Assembly: GCA_965228445.1 (NCBI GenBank)
Contig: OZ245813.1
Coordinates: 1,116,001 to 1,180,000 of the forward strand
DNA length: 64,000 nucleotides
From: Thalassobaculum sp965228445
GTDB taxonomy: Bacteria > Pseudomonadota > Alphaproteobacteria > Thalassobaculales > Thalassobaculaceae
Direction: 5' to 3'
Shown here: positions 1-8,804 of the stretch, piece after piece
Position numbering within the stretch: position 1 is the first letter of the stretch
How the letters are laid out: each line of letters starts with the position of its first letter
The notes under the pieces: model-generated
Told to the model about the DNA's origin: nothing
Databases searched by the model: none
Seen by the model: only the letters and a program-made list of their open reading frames with translations
Translations under genes and position numbers: made by a program

Positions 1-144
1 CTCGTGCTGCGCAATCCGTTCGAGAACCGGCGGTCGGGCGAGTTCGGCGACCTGAACGTCGAGATCGTTCCCCCGGCCCTGCCGCCGACCAAGCCGCCGC
101 CTTCGATGCCGCGCTTCCACAATCCCCGGGACCTGAAGATCTGA
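1..144 (+). CDS. C-terminal end of an unidentified protein (5' end outside window)
   Basis: An open frame runs from the first base to a TGA at 142-144 and gives 47 residues of a C-terminus. The visible tail is rich in proline (a PPALPPTKPPP stretch) and ends HNPRDLKI, which suggests a flexible tail. It lies about 200 bases upstream of fliG on the same strand, so it could belong to a flagellar locus, but nothing in the fragment identifies a family. Codon use is GC-rich at third positions like its neighbours, which supports real coding. Confidence 0.6.
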   Translation, partial: LVLRNPFENRRSGEFGDLNVEIVPPALPPTKPPPSMPRFHNPRDLKI

Positions 145-191
145 TCGGCCCGAGACCGTGGAGTGTGGCGGACGGGTCGCAGCAAACGCTT

Positions 192-224
192 CGAAATGTC
201 CGAAATATATAAAAGTCTCGAAAT
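192..224 (+). promoter_or_regulatory. AT-rich fliG leader with three CGAAAT direct repeats
   Basis: The hexamer CGAAAT occurs at 192-197, 201-206 and 219-224, at offsets of 9 and 18 bases. It sits in a markedly AT-rich patch that also holds TATATAAAA at 206-214. The patch is in the gap between the upstream stop and fliG, so it is the likely promoter or regulator-binding region. No good -35/-10 pair could be read, so the role is inferred. Confidence 0.3.
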
Positions 225-349
225 TTGGCCGAGGCTTCGTTACGATTTAGTAACGCGATTCGCTTAAGAGCGAGGCGTATCGGCCATGCGCCGCCGGTCG
301 GGTGTCACCGGGTCGTCGGCGCGGTCACGTCGGCTTCGGAGACGGCACC

Positions 350-1372
350 ATGGGGCAGCGCACCCGCGAAGACTACCGCAGCATCACCGGCCCGGAAAAG
401 GCCGCCATCCTGTTGATGTCCCTGGGCGAGCAGCAGGCTGCCGCCCTGTTCGGCCAGATGGATGACGAGGAGATCAAGGAGATCTCCCAGGTGATGGCCG
501 GCCTCGGCATGGTGTCCTCGAACATCGTCGAGCGGCTCTTCGTCGAGTTCGCCGAACAGGTCTCGTCCACCGGCTCGCTCGTCGGCTCCATGGATTCCAC
601 CCAACGCCTGCTCGCCAAGGTGCTCGGCGAGGACCGGGTGGAAGACATCATGGAGGAGATCCGCGGCCCTGCGGGTCGCACCATGTGGGACAAGCTGGCC
701 AATGTCAGCGAACAGGTCCTGGCGAACTATCTGAAGAACGAATATCCGCAGACCGTCGCCGTCATCCTCGGCAAGATCAGCCAGAGCCACGCCGCCAAGG
801 TGCTGGCCACCCTGCCCGAGAACTTCGCCATGGAAGTCGTCATGCGCATGCTGCGCATGGAGGCGGTGAACAAGGATATCGAGAAGGACGTGGAGCGCGT
901 GCTGCGCACCGAGTTCATGTCGAACCTGGCGCGGACCAACCGGCGCGACAGCCATGAGATGATGGCGGAGATCTTCAACAGCCTCGACCGGGCGACCGAG
1001 AGCCACTTCCTGTCCGCCCTGGAAGAGCGCAACAAGGACAGTGCGGAGAAGATCCGCTCGCTGATGTTCACCTTCGAGGACCTGAACCGTCTCGACCCGG
1101 CGGGCGTGCAAACCCTGCTGCGGGCGGTGGACAAGGACAAGCTCACCATCGCCCTCAAGGGTGCGTCGGAGGAGCTGCGCGATCTGTTCTTCGGCAACAT
1201 GTCCGAACGCGCCGCCAAGCTGATGCGCGAGGACATGCAGGCGCTCGGTCCGATCCGCCTGAAGGACGTGGAAGACAGCCAGACCGCCATGGTGCAGTCC
1301 GCCAAGGACCTGGCCGACCGCGGTGAGATCGTGCTCGGCGGCTCCAGCGGCGACGATCAGCTGGTGTACTGA
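350..1372 (+). CDS. fliG: Flagellar motor switch protein FliG
   Basis: FliG is the rotor protein of the flagellar C-ring. It couples the MS-ring (FliF) to FliM and takes torque from MotA. The 340-residue product opens with the typical GPEKAAILLMSLG segment, continues through armadillo-like middle helices, and ends with the charged torque helix region around residues 280-310 (FFGNMSERAA, then MREDMQALGPIRLKDVE). The conserved EHPQ motif appears as EYPQ at residues 131-134, a conservative change. ATG 350 is chosen over an upstream in-frame GTG at 302 because GGAGA lies 7 bases before it and family members start near here. No other flagellar gene is visible in the window. Confidence 0.95.
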   Translation: MGQRTREDYRSITGPEKAAILLMSLGEQQAAALFGQMDDEEIKEISQVMAGLGMVSSNIVERLFVEFAEQVSSTGSLVGSMDSTQRLLAKVLGEDRVEDIMEEIRGPAGRTMWDKLANVSEQVLANYLKNEYPQTVAVILGKISQSHAAKVLATLPENFAMEVVMRMLRMEAVNKDIEKDVERVLRTEFMSNLARTNRRDSHEMMAEIFNSLDRATESHFLSALEERNKDSAEKIRSLMFTFEDLNRLDPAGVQTLLRAVDKDKLTIALKGASEELRDLFFGNMSERAAKLMREDMQALGPIRLKDVEDSQTAMVQSAKDLADRGEIVLGGSSGDDQLVY

Positions 1373-1497
1373 CCCACGGCGGGGTCCTGCGGCGGCCGTA
1401 GATGGTGTACCGGCTGACGACCGGTCCGGGCACTGCTCGCCATCGCGTGCCGCTTCTGGCATAGTCCGCGGCCCCGTTCCCCCCAACGGAAGTTCCC

Positions 1498-3411
1498 ATG
1501 GCCCGCGCGCCTCACATCGCCAAACGCCTCGACACCCAGGTCGACGGCGCCTACAGCATCGACGTCTCGAACGTGGACGCGACCGTGCTGCTGCGGATCA
1601 CCGCGATGGCGTTCCGCTACCGGTGGCGGATGGCGGTCGCCGTGGTGACGACCATGCTTGGCGGCCTGTTCCAACTCATGGTGCCGCAGTATCTCGGCCA
1701 GGCCGTCGACCAGGCCCAGGGGCTGTTGCGCGACGCCGCCGCCGGGGTCTCCGATCAGGGCGCGGCCGAGGCCGCCCTTATGTCCAGCGCCCTGCTGCTG
1801 CTCGGGGCCGCCGTCCTGCGCGGCGTGTTCACCATGCTGCACAACTACCAGGGCGAAGCGGTCGGCCAGCTCATCGGCTACAAGCTGCGGCTCGACTATT
1901 ACCGCCAGCTCCAGCGGCTCAGCCTGTCCTGGCATGACCGGGTACATACCGGCGACCTGATGACCCGCGGCATCCTCGATATCGAGGGCGTGCGGCTGTG
2001 GGTGGATACCGGCATCCTGCGCAGCGTGCTGCTGACCGTGCTGATCGGCGGCGGCGCCGTGGTGCTGTTCCGCAACGATCCGATCCTCGCCTGCGTCGCG
2101 CTGAGCTTCGTGCCGATCGTCGGCATCCGCGCCTCCATCGCCCGGCTCAAGCTGCGCGACACCTGGATCGTCATGCAGGACAAGATGTCCGAGCTGACCA
2201 ACGTGATGGAGGAGAATCTCGGCGGCATCCGCGTGGTCCGCGCCTTCGCCGCCCAGGCCTTCGAGCTCGGCCGCTACGACCGGATTTCTGAGCAGGCGCT
2301 GGCCATCGCCAGCCGGCGGGTGCGGTTGTTCGTGCTGTCCACGACGCAGATGACCTTCGTCTACTTCCTGGCGATGGGCCTCACGCTGTGGGTCGGCGGC
2401 ACCAAGGTTGCGGCGGGCGAGATCACGCTCGGCCAGCTCACCGAGGCGCTGGCCTTCATGCTGATTCTGCAGATGCCAGTGCGGCAGATCGGCTGGATGA
2501 TCAACTCCATCGCCCGAGCGTCGACCTGCGGCGGCCGGCTGTTCAACGTCATCGACCTGGAGCCGTCCATCGCCGACAAGCCCGGCGCCAAGGATCTCGA
2601 CCTCACCGAGGGCGTGGTGCGGTTCGAGAACGTCGATTTCAGCTATCCGAGCTGGGCCAAGGACGACCGCACCCTCGCCGGCATCGACCTGGAGGCCCGG
2701 TCGGGCAAGATGATCGGCATCGTCGGCCCGCCCGGCTCCGGCAAGACCACCATCGCCCAGCTTCTCGGCCGCTACTACGACGTCACCGGCGGGCGGATCA
2801 CCGTCGACGGCCAGGACATCCGCGACATCACGCTGGCCTCGCTGCGCGAGACCGTGGCGATCGTGCAGCAGGAGCCGTTCCTGTTCACCGCCAGCATCGA
2901 CCACAACGTGGCCTACGGCGATCCCTGGGCCGGCCGGTCCAGCATCGAGCGCTCGGCCCAGACGGCGCAGCTTCACAACTACATCAAGGCCCTGCCGAAC
3001 GACTACGAGACCCTGGTCGGCGAGCGCGGGGTGTCCCTGTCCGGAGGCCAGCGTCAGCGCCTGTCGATCGCCCGCGCCATTCTGCCCGACGCGAAGCTGC
3101 TGGTGCTCGACGACAGCACTGCCGCCATCGACGCCGCCACCGAGCGCCGCATCCGCGAGGCGCTGAAGGACTACACCAGGGAGCGCGGGGTGATCGTCAT
3201 CGCCCACCGCCTGTCCTCGCTGATGCATGCCGACGAGATCGTGTTCCTGGAGGCCGGCCGGATCGTCGAGCGCGGCGACCATGACAGCCTGATGGCGCTG
3301 GGCGGCCGCTACGCCCAGCTCTACGAGTTGCAGGCGCGGACCGGAGCGGAACCGACGGTGACACCCGCGCCGACGAAGACGGCCGACGACAAGACCGGGG
3401 GTGCGTCATGA
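1498..3411 (+). CDS. ABC exporter half-transporter, subunit A (degenerate Walker B)
   Basis: This is a half-size multidrug/lipid-type ABC exporter of 637 residues. Six membrane segments lie at about residues 40-330 and a nucleotide-binding domain at about 375-610. Walker A GPPGSGKT is at 410-417, the signature is canonical LSGGQ at 514-518, and the H-loop His is 570. The catalytic Glu after Walker B is replaced by Asp (LDDST, Asp539), so the site this subunit builds should hydrolyse ATP poorly. Its stop overlaps the ATG of the next exporter gene (ATGA), so the two are probably co-translated and form a heterodimer. The substrate cannot be told from sequence. Confidence 0.92.
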   Translation: MARAPHIAKRLDTQVDGAYSIDVSNVDATVLLRITAMAFRYRWRMAVAVVTTMLGGLFQLMVPQYLGQAVDQAQGLLRDAAAGVSDQGAAEAALMSSALLLLGAAVLRGVFTMLHNYQGEAVGQLIGYKLRLDYYRQLQRLSLSWHDRVHTGDLMTRGILDIEGVRLWVDTGILRSVLLTVLIGGGAVVLFRNDPILACVALSFVPIVGIRASIARLKLRDTWIVMQDKMSELTNVMEENLGGIRVVRAFAAQAFELGRYDRISEQALAIASRRVRLFVLSTTQMTFVYFLAMGLTLWVGGTKVAAGEITLGQLTEALAFMLILQMPVRQIGWMINSIARASTCGGRLFNVIDLEPSIADKPGAKDLDLTEGVVRFENVDFSYPSWAKDDRTLAGIDLEARSGKMIGIVGPPGSGKTTIAQLLGRYYDVTGGRITVDGQDIRDITLASLRETVAIVQQEPFLFTASIDHNVAYGDPWAGRSSIERSAQTAQLHNYIKALPNDYETLVGERGVSLSGGQRQRLSIARAILPDAKLLVLDDSTAAIDAATERRIREALKDYTRERGVIVIAHRLSSLMHADEIVFLEAGRIVERGDHDSLMALGGRYAQLYELQARTGAEPTVTPAPTKTADDKTGGAS

Positions 3412-5324
3412 CGCCGGTGCAGAACCAGCAGGACACCGCCCGGCGCGACGGCAGCGGGGCCGAGACCGACCGCCCGCCCCTGGCCGTGGTCGGTTCGCAG
3501 ATCAGCCAGGACGAGGAGCTGTTCGGCCGCGCCTTCGATCCGTGGGTGATCAAGCGCTTCATGGTGTATCTGGCGCCGTACAAGCGGCAGCTTCTCATCG
3601 GTCTCGGCTGCGTCCTGGCGTTCACCCTCACCCAGCTCACCCTGCCGCTGCTGGTGCGTGCCGCCATCGACCACGCCCTGGCGGACGGGGCCGGCGATCT
3701 CGACCTGCTGCAGATCTTCGTCGCCGCCTTCCTCGGCGTGGTGGTGCTGAACTACGCCGCCAACCATTTCATGGAGACGCTGATCGGCAGGACCGCGCAG
3801 CGGCTGCTATTCGACCTGCGCCGGGCGATGTACGCCCATCTCCAGGTGGTCTCGCTGTCCTTCATGGACCGCACCGAGGTCGGCCGGCTGATGTCGCGCC
3901 TCCAGGGCGACGTGAATGCGCTGCAGGAGTTCCTGGAATCCTCGATCTTCGCCATCGGCGACCTGGTCCTGCTGTTCGGCATCGTGGCGGTGCTGCTGAG
4001 CCTGGATCCGGCGCTCGGCGGGCTGACCCTCTCGGTCCTGCCGCTGCTGCTCCTGGTCCGCATCATCTGGCTGCCGCTGGCCCGCAAGGCCTTCATGCGG
4101 GCGCGCGAGGCGAGCTCCACCACCAACGCCGCCCTGGCCGAGAACGTCCACGGCATCCGCGCGATCCAAGAGCTGCGGCGCGAGGCGGTGAATTTCGAGC
4201 TGTTCGAGGAGAAGGCGCGCGAGAACCTGAACGCCCATCTGGCCGCGTCGCGCTACACCAACGTCATGGTGCCGATCGTCGACACCCTCACCGGCTCGGC
4301 CATGGCGATCGTGATCCTGATCGGCGGTTCCATGGTGCTGGACAACGCCCTGGATGTCGGCGTGATGGTCGCCTTCCTGTTCTACGTCCAGCGCTTCTTC
4401 GACCCGATCCGCTCGCTGACCCTGCAGTACAGCATCATGCAGCGCGCCATGGCGGCGGGGCAGCGGATCTTCGAGGTCATGGACGTGGAGGTCGAGGTGC
4501 AGGATGCGCCCGACGCCGAGGATCCGGCCGAGATCGACGGCGCCATCGAGTTCCGCGACGTGACCTTCGGCTACGAGCGCGGCAATCCGGTCCTGCGCAA
4601 CATCACCTTCAAGGTGAAGCCGGGCGAGACCGTGGCCCTGGTCGGCCCGACCGGCTCCGGCAAGACCAGCACCACCGCGCTGGTCCACCGCTTCTACGAT
4701 GTCTGGGAGGGCGAGGTCCTGGTCGGCGGCCGCGACGTGCGCGCGGTCACCCAGGACAGTCTCGGCCGGCACATCGCCATGGTGCTGCAGGAGCCGTTCC
4801 TGTTCTCCGCCACCATCGAGGAGAACATCCGCTACGCCCAGACCGGCGCCACGCGGGAGCAGGTCGAGGAGGCGGCGAAGGCGGTCGGCGCCCATGAGTT
4901 CATCCTGCGGCTGGACAAGGGTTACGACACCCAGCTCGACCAGCGCGGCGCCAACCTGTCGCTCGGCCAGCGCCAGCTTATCAGCTTCGCCCGCGCCCTG
5001 TTGGCCGATGCGAAGATCCTGGTGCTGGACGAAGCCACCGCCAGCATCGACAGCTATACCGAGCTGGAGATCCAGCGCGCGCTCGCCCGCCTGCTGAAGG
5101 GGCGCACCGCCATGGTCATCGCCCACCGTCTGGCCACCATCCGCGGCGCCGACCGGATCATCGTGCTGGAGGGCGGCGAGATCGTCGAGCAGGGCAGCCA
5201 TGACGAGCTGATGGCCTCGGGCGGGCTCTACGCGCGGCTGTACCGGATGAACTACGCCTCGTTCGACGACATCCCGGCCGACGAGGTCGCCAAGGCCATC
5301 GCGTCCGGCGAGCGCGAGACTTGA
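3408..5324 (+). CDS. ABC exporter half-transporter, subunit B (degenerate signature)
   Basis: This 638-residue half-transporter is the partner of the preceding gene, with which it shares 4 bases. The membrane domain covers about residues 45-340 and the ATPase domain about 375-620. Walker A GPTGSGKT is at 413-420, Walker B LVLDEAT has the catalytic Glu542, and the H-loop is His573. Its ABC signature is altered to LSLGQ (517-521). In a heterodimer, this signature faces the Asp-containing Walker B of subunit A, so both defects fall in the same composite site. The other site keeps LSGGQ and Glu. This is the known pattern of asymmetric exporters such as TM287/288 and TmrAB. The substrate is unknown. 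Confidence 0.92.
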   Translation: MTPVQNQQDTARRDGSGAETDRPPLAVVGSQISQDEELFGRAFDPWVIKRFMVYLAPYKRQLLIGLGCVLAFTLTQLTLPLLVRAAIDHALADGAGDLDLLQIFVAAFLGVVVLNYAANHFMETLIGRTAQRLLFDLRRAMYAHLQVVSLSFMDRTEVGRLMSRLQGDVNALQEFLESSIFAIGDLVLLFGIVAVLLSLDPALGGLTLSVLPLLLLVRIIWLPLARKAFMRAREASSTTNAALAENVHGIRAIQELRREAVNFELFEEKARENLNAHLAASRYTNVMVPIVDTLTGSAMAIVILIGGSMVLDNALDVGVMVAFLFYVQRFFDPIRSLTLQYSIMQRAMAAGQRIFEVMDVEVEVQDAPDAEDPAEIDGAIEFRDVTFGYERGNPVLRNITFKVKPGETVALVGPTGSGKTSTTALVHRFYDVWEGEVLVGGRDVRAVTQDSLGRHIAMVLQEPFLFSATIEENIRYAQTGATREQVEEAAKAVGAHEFILRLDKGYDTQLDQRGANLSLGQRQLISFARALLADAKILVLDEATASIDSYTELEIQRALARLLKGRTAMVIAHRLATIRGADRIIVLEGGEIVEQGSHDELMASGGLYARLYRMNYASFDDIPADEVAKAIASGERET

Positions 5325-5399
5325 GCGGTTCCACCCTGGTCGCCGGAGGGTACCGCGGCTAGTCTCCTGCCCAAGAACACTTAAGGGTTGGAGACGAAT

Positions 5400-6263
5400 A
5401 TGAAGTGGAATGAGCGGCGCGAACGGTTCCGGGCGGTGCTGGACGGCAAGGCCTGTGTCTATCCGGGGTCGGTCTTCGATCCGATCTCGGCCCGGATCGC
5501 CGAGGAGGTCGGTTTCGAGATCGGCATGTTCGCCGGTTCCGTCGCCTCGATGACCGTGCTGGGCGCCCCCGACCTGATCGTGCTGACCCTCAGCGAGTTC
5601 GCCGACCAGGCGGGCCGCATCTGCCGCGCCTCCGCCCTCCCCCTGATGGTCGATGCCGATCACGGCTACGGCAATGCGCTGAACGTCCAGCGTACGGTGG
5701 AGGAGCTGGAGATCGCCGGCATCTCCGGCATGAGCATCGAGGACACCGTCCTGCCCTACGCCCACCGCTCCGGCGGCAAGACCGCCCTGCTCTCGGTCGA
5801 GGAAGGCACCGGCAAGATGAAGGCGGCGCTCGCCGGCCGCGTGGACAAGTCCCTGTCGATCTTCGGGCGCACCAGCGCGCTCGCCGTCACCGGGTTGGAC
5901 GACTGCATCAAGCGGGTGAAGGCCTATGACGCCGCCGGGGTCGACGCGATCTTCCTGGTCGGCGGCACCGAAAAGTCGGACCTGGAGGCCGTTGCGGCCG
6001 AGACAAACCTGCCGATCATGCTCGGCGGTCTGCCGGAAAGCCTGCGCGATGCCGACTGGCTGGCGTCGCTGGGTGTGCGGATCTGCCTGACCGGTCACCA
6101 GCCCTTCGCCGCCTCGGTCCAGGCGACCTACAACACCCTGAAGGCCCTGCGCGACGGCACCGCGCCGGGCGACCTGCAAGGCGTGGCATCGGGCGAGCTG
6201 ATGAAACGGGTCACCCGCGACGCCAACTACGCGAAATGGACGAAGGAGTTCCTGGAGGGGTGA
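5400..6263 (+). CDS. Oxaloacetate decarboxylase-like protein of the isocitrate lyase/PEP mutase superfamily
   Basis: The protein has 287 residues and a TIM-barrel fold of the ICL/PEPM superfamily. Conserved stretches such as SVFDPISARIA, GSVAS, DADHGYGNALN (Asp85, Asp87) and SIEDT (Glu114, Asp115) match the Pseudomonas PA4872-type oxaloacetate decarboxylases, which convert oxaloacetate to pyruvate and CO2 using Mg2+. The lyase cysteine loop KKCGH is absent, so isocitrate lyase activity is unlikely. An in-frame TTG exists at 5388, but ATG 5400 has GGAGA five bases upstream and is preferred. The DUF1499 gene starts 4 bases after the stop, so the two may share a transcript. Exact substrate is uncertain within this family. 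Confidence 0.82.
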   Translation: MKWNERRERFRAVLDGKACVYPGSVFDPISARIAEEVGFEIGMFAGSVASMTVLGAPDLIVLTLSEFADQAGRICRASALPLMVDADHGYGNALNVQRTVEELEIAGISGMSIEDTVLPYAHRSGGKTALLSVEEGTGKMKAALAGRVDKSLSIFGRTSALAVTGLDDCIKRVKAYDAAGVDAIFLVGGTEKSDLEAVAAETNLPIMLGGLPESLRDADWLASLGVRICLTGHQPFAASVQATYNTLKALRDGTAPGDLQGVASGELMKRVTRDANYAKWTKEFLEG

Positions 6264-6267
6264 CGCC

Positions 6268-6777
6268 ATGGCCGCGACCAGCACGGCGACCTATGGGGTT
6301 CTCTGCATCCTCGCCGGTGCCGTGCTGGCCGTCCTGTATGTGAATGCGCCGATGCTCCAGACCCTGTTCACCAAACCCTCCATAAACGACATCAGCACCG
6401 ACCTGGCGGACCCGCCGTCCTTCGCCACCGCCGACCTCCCGCCCTATCCGCCCGAGTTCGCCGACCGGCAGCGTCGCGGCTATCCGGAGGTCGGCCCACT
6501 CCTGCTGGACGCGCCGCCCGATACCGTCTTCGAGAAAGCGCGTGACGCCGCCATCGACATGGGCTGGCGGATCCGCGCGGCCGAACCGGGCGACGGCCTG
6601 CTGGAAGCGGTCGCCACCACCCCGCTGCTGCGCTTCAAGGACGACGTCGTCGTGCGGCTGCGGGCCGAGGAGAACGGCACCCGTGTCGACATGCGCTCTC
6701 GCTCGCGGACCGGCAACCACGATCTCGGGACCAACGCCAAGCGCATCCGCACATTTTTCGAGAGACTTCAGCGATAG
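6268..6777 (+). CDS. DUF1499 family protein with N-terminal membrane anchor
   Basis: This 169-residue protein has one hydrophobic segment at about residues 8-27, followed by a DUF1499 domain. Family features are INDISTDLADPP near residue 40, YPEV near 72, and a closing RSRSRTGNHDLGTNAKRI. The fold is thought to be soluble and exposed on the far side of the membrane. The biochemical role of the family is unknown. It sits tightly between the oxaloacetate-decarboxylase-like gene (4-base gap) and the SMP-30 lactonase (9-base gap), suggesting a three-gene operon. Confidence 0.85.
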   Translation: MAATSTATYGVLCILAGAVLAVLYVNAPMLQTLFTKPSINDISTDLADPPSFATADLPPYPPEFADRQRRGYPEVGPLLLDAPPDTVFEKARDAAIDMGWRIRAAEPGDGLLEAVATTPLLRFKDDVVVRLRAEENGTRVDMRSRSRTGNHDLGTNAKRIRTFFERLQR

Positions 6778-6786
6778 GAGGCCGCC

Positions 6787-7704
6787 ATGGCCGAGAGCGA
6801 CTTCGATATCCTCGACGACCGGTTCCGGACCCTGGTGAAGACCGCCGCCAATGTGGAGCGGATCTGGACCGGCGGCCGCTGGGCCGAGGGTGCGGTCTAT
6901 TTCCCGGCCCTGCGTTCCCTGCTGTGGAGCGACATCCCCAACGACCGCATCATGCGCTGGGACGAATGCACGGGCGAGACCGGCGTGTTCCGCGGCAATC
7001 ACGGGCACTACACCAACGGCCACACGGTCGACCGCCAGGGCCGTCTGGTGAGCTGCGAGCACGGCACGCGGCGGGTCACCCGCACGGAGCATGACGGCAC
7101 CATCACCGTTCTGGCCGACAGCTATGACGGCAGGAAGCTGAACAGCCCGAACGACGTGGTCGTCCGCGCCGACGGATCGATCTGGTTCACCGACCCGGCC
7201 TATGGCATCGACAGCGACTACGAGGGCTTCAAGGCCCCGCAGGAGCAGGACGGTGACTACGTCTTCCGGCTCGACCCGGACAGCGGCACGCTGACGGTGG
7301 TGGCCGACGACTTCCAGCGGCCCAACGGCCTCGCCTTCTCGGTGGACGAGCAGACCCTTTACATCGTTGACAGCGGCTTCAGCCGCTACAAGGACGGCAA
7401 CCGGCACATCCGCAGGTTCGCGGTGAACGCCGATGGCAGCCTGTCCGGCGGCGAGGTGCTGATGACCTGCCAAAGCGGGATCTATGACGGCTTCCGTCTC
7501 GATACCGAGGGTCGGATCTGGACCAGTGCCGGTACCGGGGTGGAGTGCTACGCCCCCGACGGCACCCTGCTCGGCCGGATCAAGCTGGGCGAGCGGGTGG
7601 CGAATCTGGTGTTCGGCGGGCCGAAGCGCAACCGCATGTTCATCGCCGCCACGACGTCGGTCTATTCGGTCATGCTACCGGTCACGGGGGCCAAGACGTT
7701 CTGA
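6787..7704 (+). CDS. SMP-30/gluconolactonase family sugar lactonase
   Basis: This 305-residue six-bladed beta-propeller is of the SMP-30/gluconolactonase/LRE family, which hydrolyses sugar lactones with one divalent metal. The expected metal ligands can be read: Glu34 (in WAEGAV), Asn180 (RPNGLAFS) and Asp234 (IYDGFRLD), plus the substrate-side Asn122 (NSPNDVVV). The ATG follows a GGAGG nine bases upstream. The final 30 bases overlap the 3' end of the convergent DMT transporter gene. The natural lactone is not predictable. No sugar dehydrogenase lies beside it. Confidence 0.88.
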   Translation: MAESDFDILDDRFRTLVKTAANVERIWTGGRWAEGAVYFPALRSLLWSDIPNDRIMRWDECTGETGVFRGNHGHYTNGHTVDRQGRLVSCEHGTRRVTRTEHDGTITVLADSYDGRKLNSPNDVVVRADGSIWFTDPAYGIDSDYEGFKAPQEQDGDYVFRLDPDSGTLTVVADDFQRPNGLAFSVDEQTLYIVDSGFSRYKDGNRHIRRFAVNADGSLSGGEVLMTCQSGIYDGFRLDTEGRIWTSAGTGVECYAPDGTLLGRIKLGERVANLVFGGPKRNRMFIAATTSVYSVMLPVTGAKTF

Positions 7705-8706
7705 GGCGTCCTGCGCCACGGCCTCGTCGATGTCCTCGCTCTCCAGCGGTTCCTGCGCCACTTCGGAGATCGACCCGCCCGGCACCGTCGGCTGGCCGGT
7801 GACGGTGCGCTCGCGATGCCAGACATACAGTCCGGCGCCGGCCAGCAGGCAGGTACCGGCAATGGTCCAGAAATCGGGATAGGAGTCGAAGGCGAAGATC
7901 CCGATCAGCGTCGCCCAGATGATCGTGCTGTAGGAGAACGGCGCCAGCACCGAGGCCGAGGCCAGGCTGAACGCGCGGATCGTCAGGTACTGACCGGCCG
8001 CGTGGCAGAAGGCGATCACCACCAGCATTCCCCACTGGGTGGACGTCGGCATCTCCCAGATCGAGACGCCGAGCGGCGCGATCACCACCATGCCGCTGAC
8101 CGTCGACCAGACCAGGATGGTCAGCGCCCCTTCGCGCCCCCGCATCGCCCGGGTGATGATAAGGCCGCAGGCCCAGCAGAAGGACGACACCAGTGGGATC
8201 AGCATCTCCGGCACGAAGGCCGCCGTCCCCGGCCGCAGGATCACCATGACGCCGAGGAAGCCGACCCCGACCGCCGCCCAGCGGCGCATCCCCACCTTTT
8301 CGCCCAGGAACGGGATCGACAGCGCCGTCACATAGAGCGGCGAGACGAAGCCGATCGCGGTCGCCGTCTCCAGCGGCAGGGTACGCATGGCATAAACGAA
8401 CAGGGTCGCCGAGGCGATCAGCAGGACGCCGCGCAGGATGTGTAGCACCGGCCGCGAGGTATGCAGCGGCCGGTGGTTCCAGCGCGCGATCACCACCGGC
8501 GTCAGGATGGCCGACACCAGAACGTAGCGCAGCAGCGCAATCCGCTCCGGCGGCATGCCCTGGCTCGCCAGACCCTTGGCGACGCCGTCCATGGCAGTGA
8601 AGACGAACATGCCCAGCAGAAGCATGGCGATGCCCAGCGCGGGTCGGTCGGCCGGCGGGTCGTCAGCAGCAGGGCCCGCCATCGACGGTGTGTTCTTGTC
8701 GGTCAT
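7675..8706 (-). CDS. EamA/DMT-family transporter
   Basis: This integral membrane protein of 343 residues has about ten hydrophobic segments in two EamA repeats (roughly residues 25-160 and 175-305), preceded by a short polar N-terminus. The first repeat carries GIAMLLLGMFVFTAMDG, LRYVLVS and TATAIGFVSPLY, typical of 10-TM drug/metabolite exporters. The C-terminal 35 residues are polar and acidic, and their codons overlap the convergent lactonase gene by 30 bases. The direction of transport and substrate are unknown. It is divergent from the D-aminoacylase gene and shares a 188-base intergenic region with it. Confidence 0.88.
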   Translation of the reverse strand: MTDKNTPSMAGPAADDPPADRPALGIAMLLLGMFVFTAMDGVAKGLASQGMPPERIALLRYVLVSAILTPVVIARWNHRPLHTSRPVLHILRGVLLIASATLFVYAMRTLPLETATAIGFVSPLYVTALSIPFLGEKVGMRRWAAVGVGFLGVMVILRPGTAAFVPEMLIPLVSSFCWACGLIITRAMRGREGALTILVWSTVSGMVVIAPLGVSIWEMPTSTQWGMLVVIAFCHAAGQYLTIRAFSLASASVLAPFSYSTIIWATLIGIFAFDSYPDFWTIAGTCLLAGAGLYVWHRERTVTGQPTVPGGSISEVAQEPLESEDIDEAVAQDASERLGPRDR

Positions 8707-8769
8707 GGATGTCGTTCCGGGGCCGGGCGCGGAGGCCCGACCGGTGGCGGGAAGCCGATGATACCCATG

Positions 8770-8789
8770 ACTTTCTCCGCAGAGAAAGT
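8770..8789. promoter_or_regulatory. Perfect inverted repeat, candidate operator
   Basis: ACTTTCTC at 8770-8777 and GAGAAAGT at 8782-8789 form a perfect 8-base inverted repeat around the 4-base centre CGCA. It lies between the divergent DMT transporter and D-aminoacylase genes. No T-run follows on either strand, so an operator is more likely than a terminator. Confidence 0.4.
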
Positions 8790-8804
8790 GTCGTGCATGG
8801 ATGG

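Noticed and set aside
3807..6284. An 825-codon minus-strand frame across the ABC exporter and the decarboxylase-like gene
   Set aside because: It spans two genes with clear motifs on the other strand, and it has no recognisable domain.
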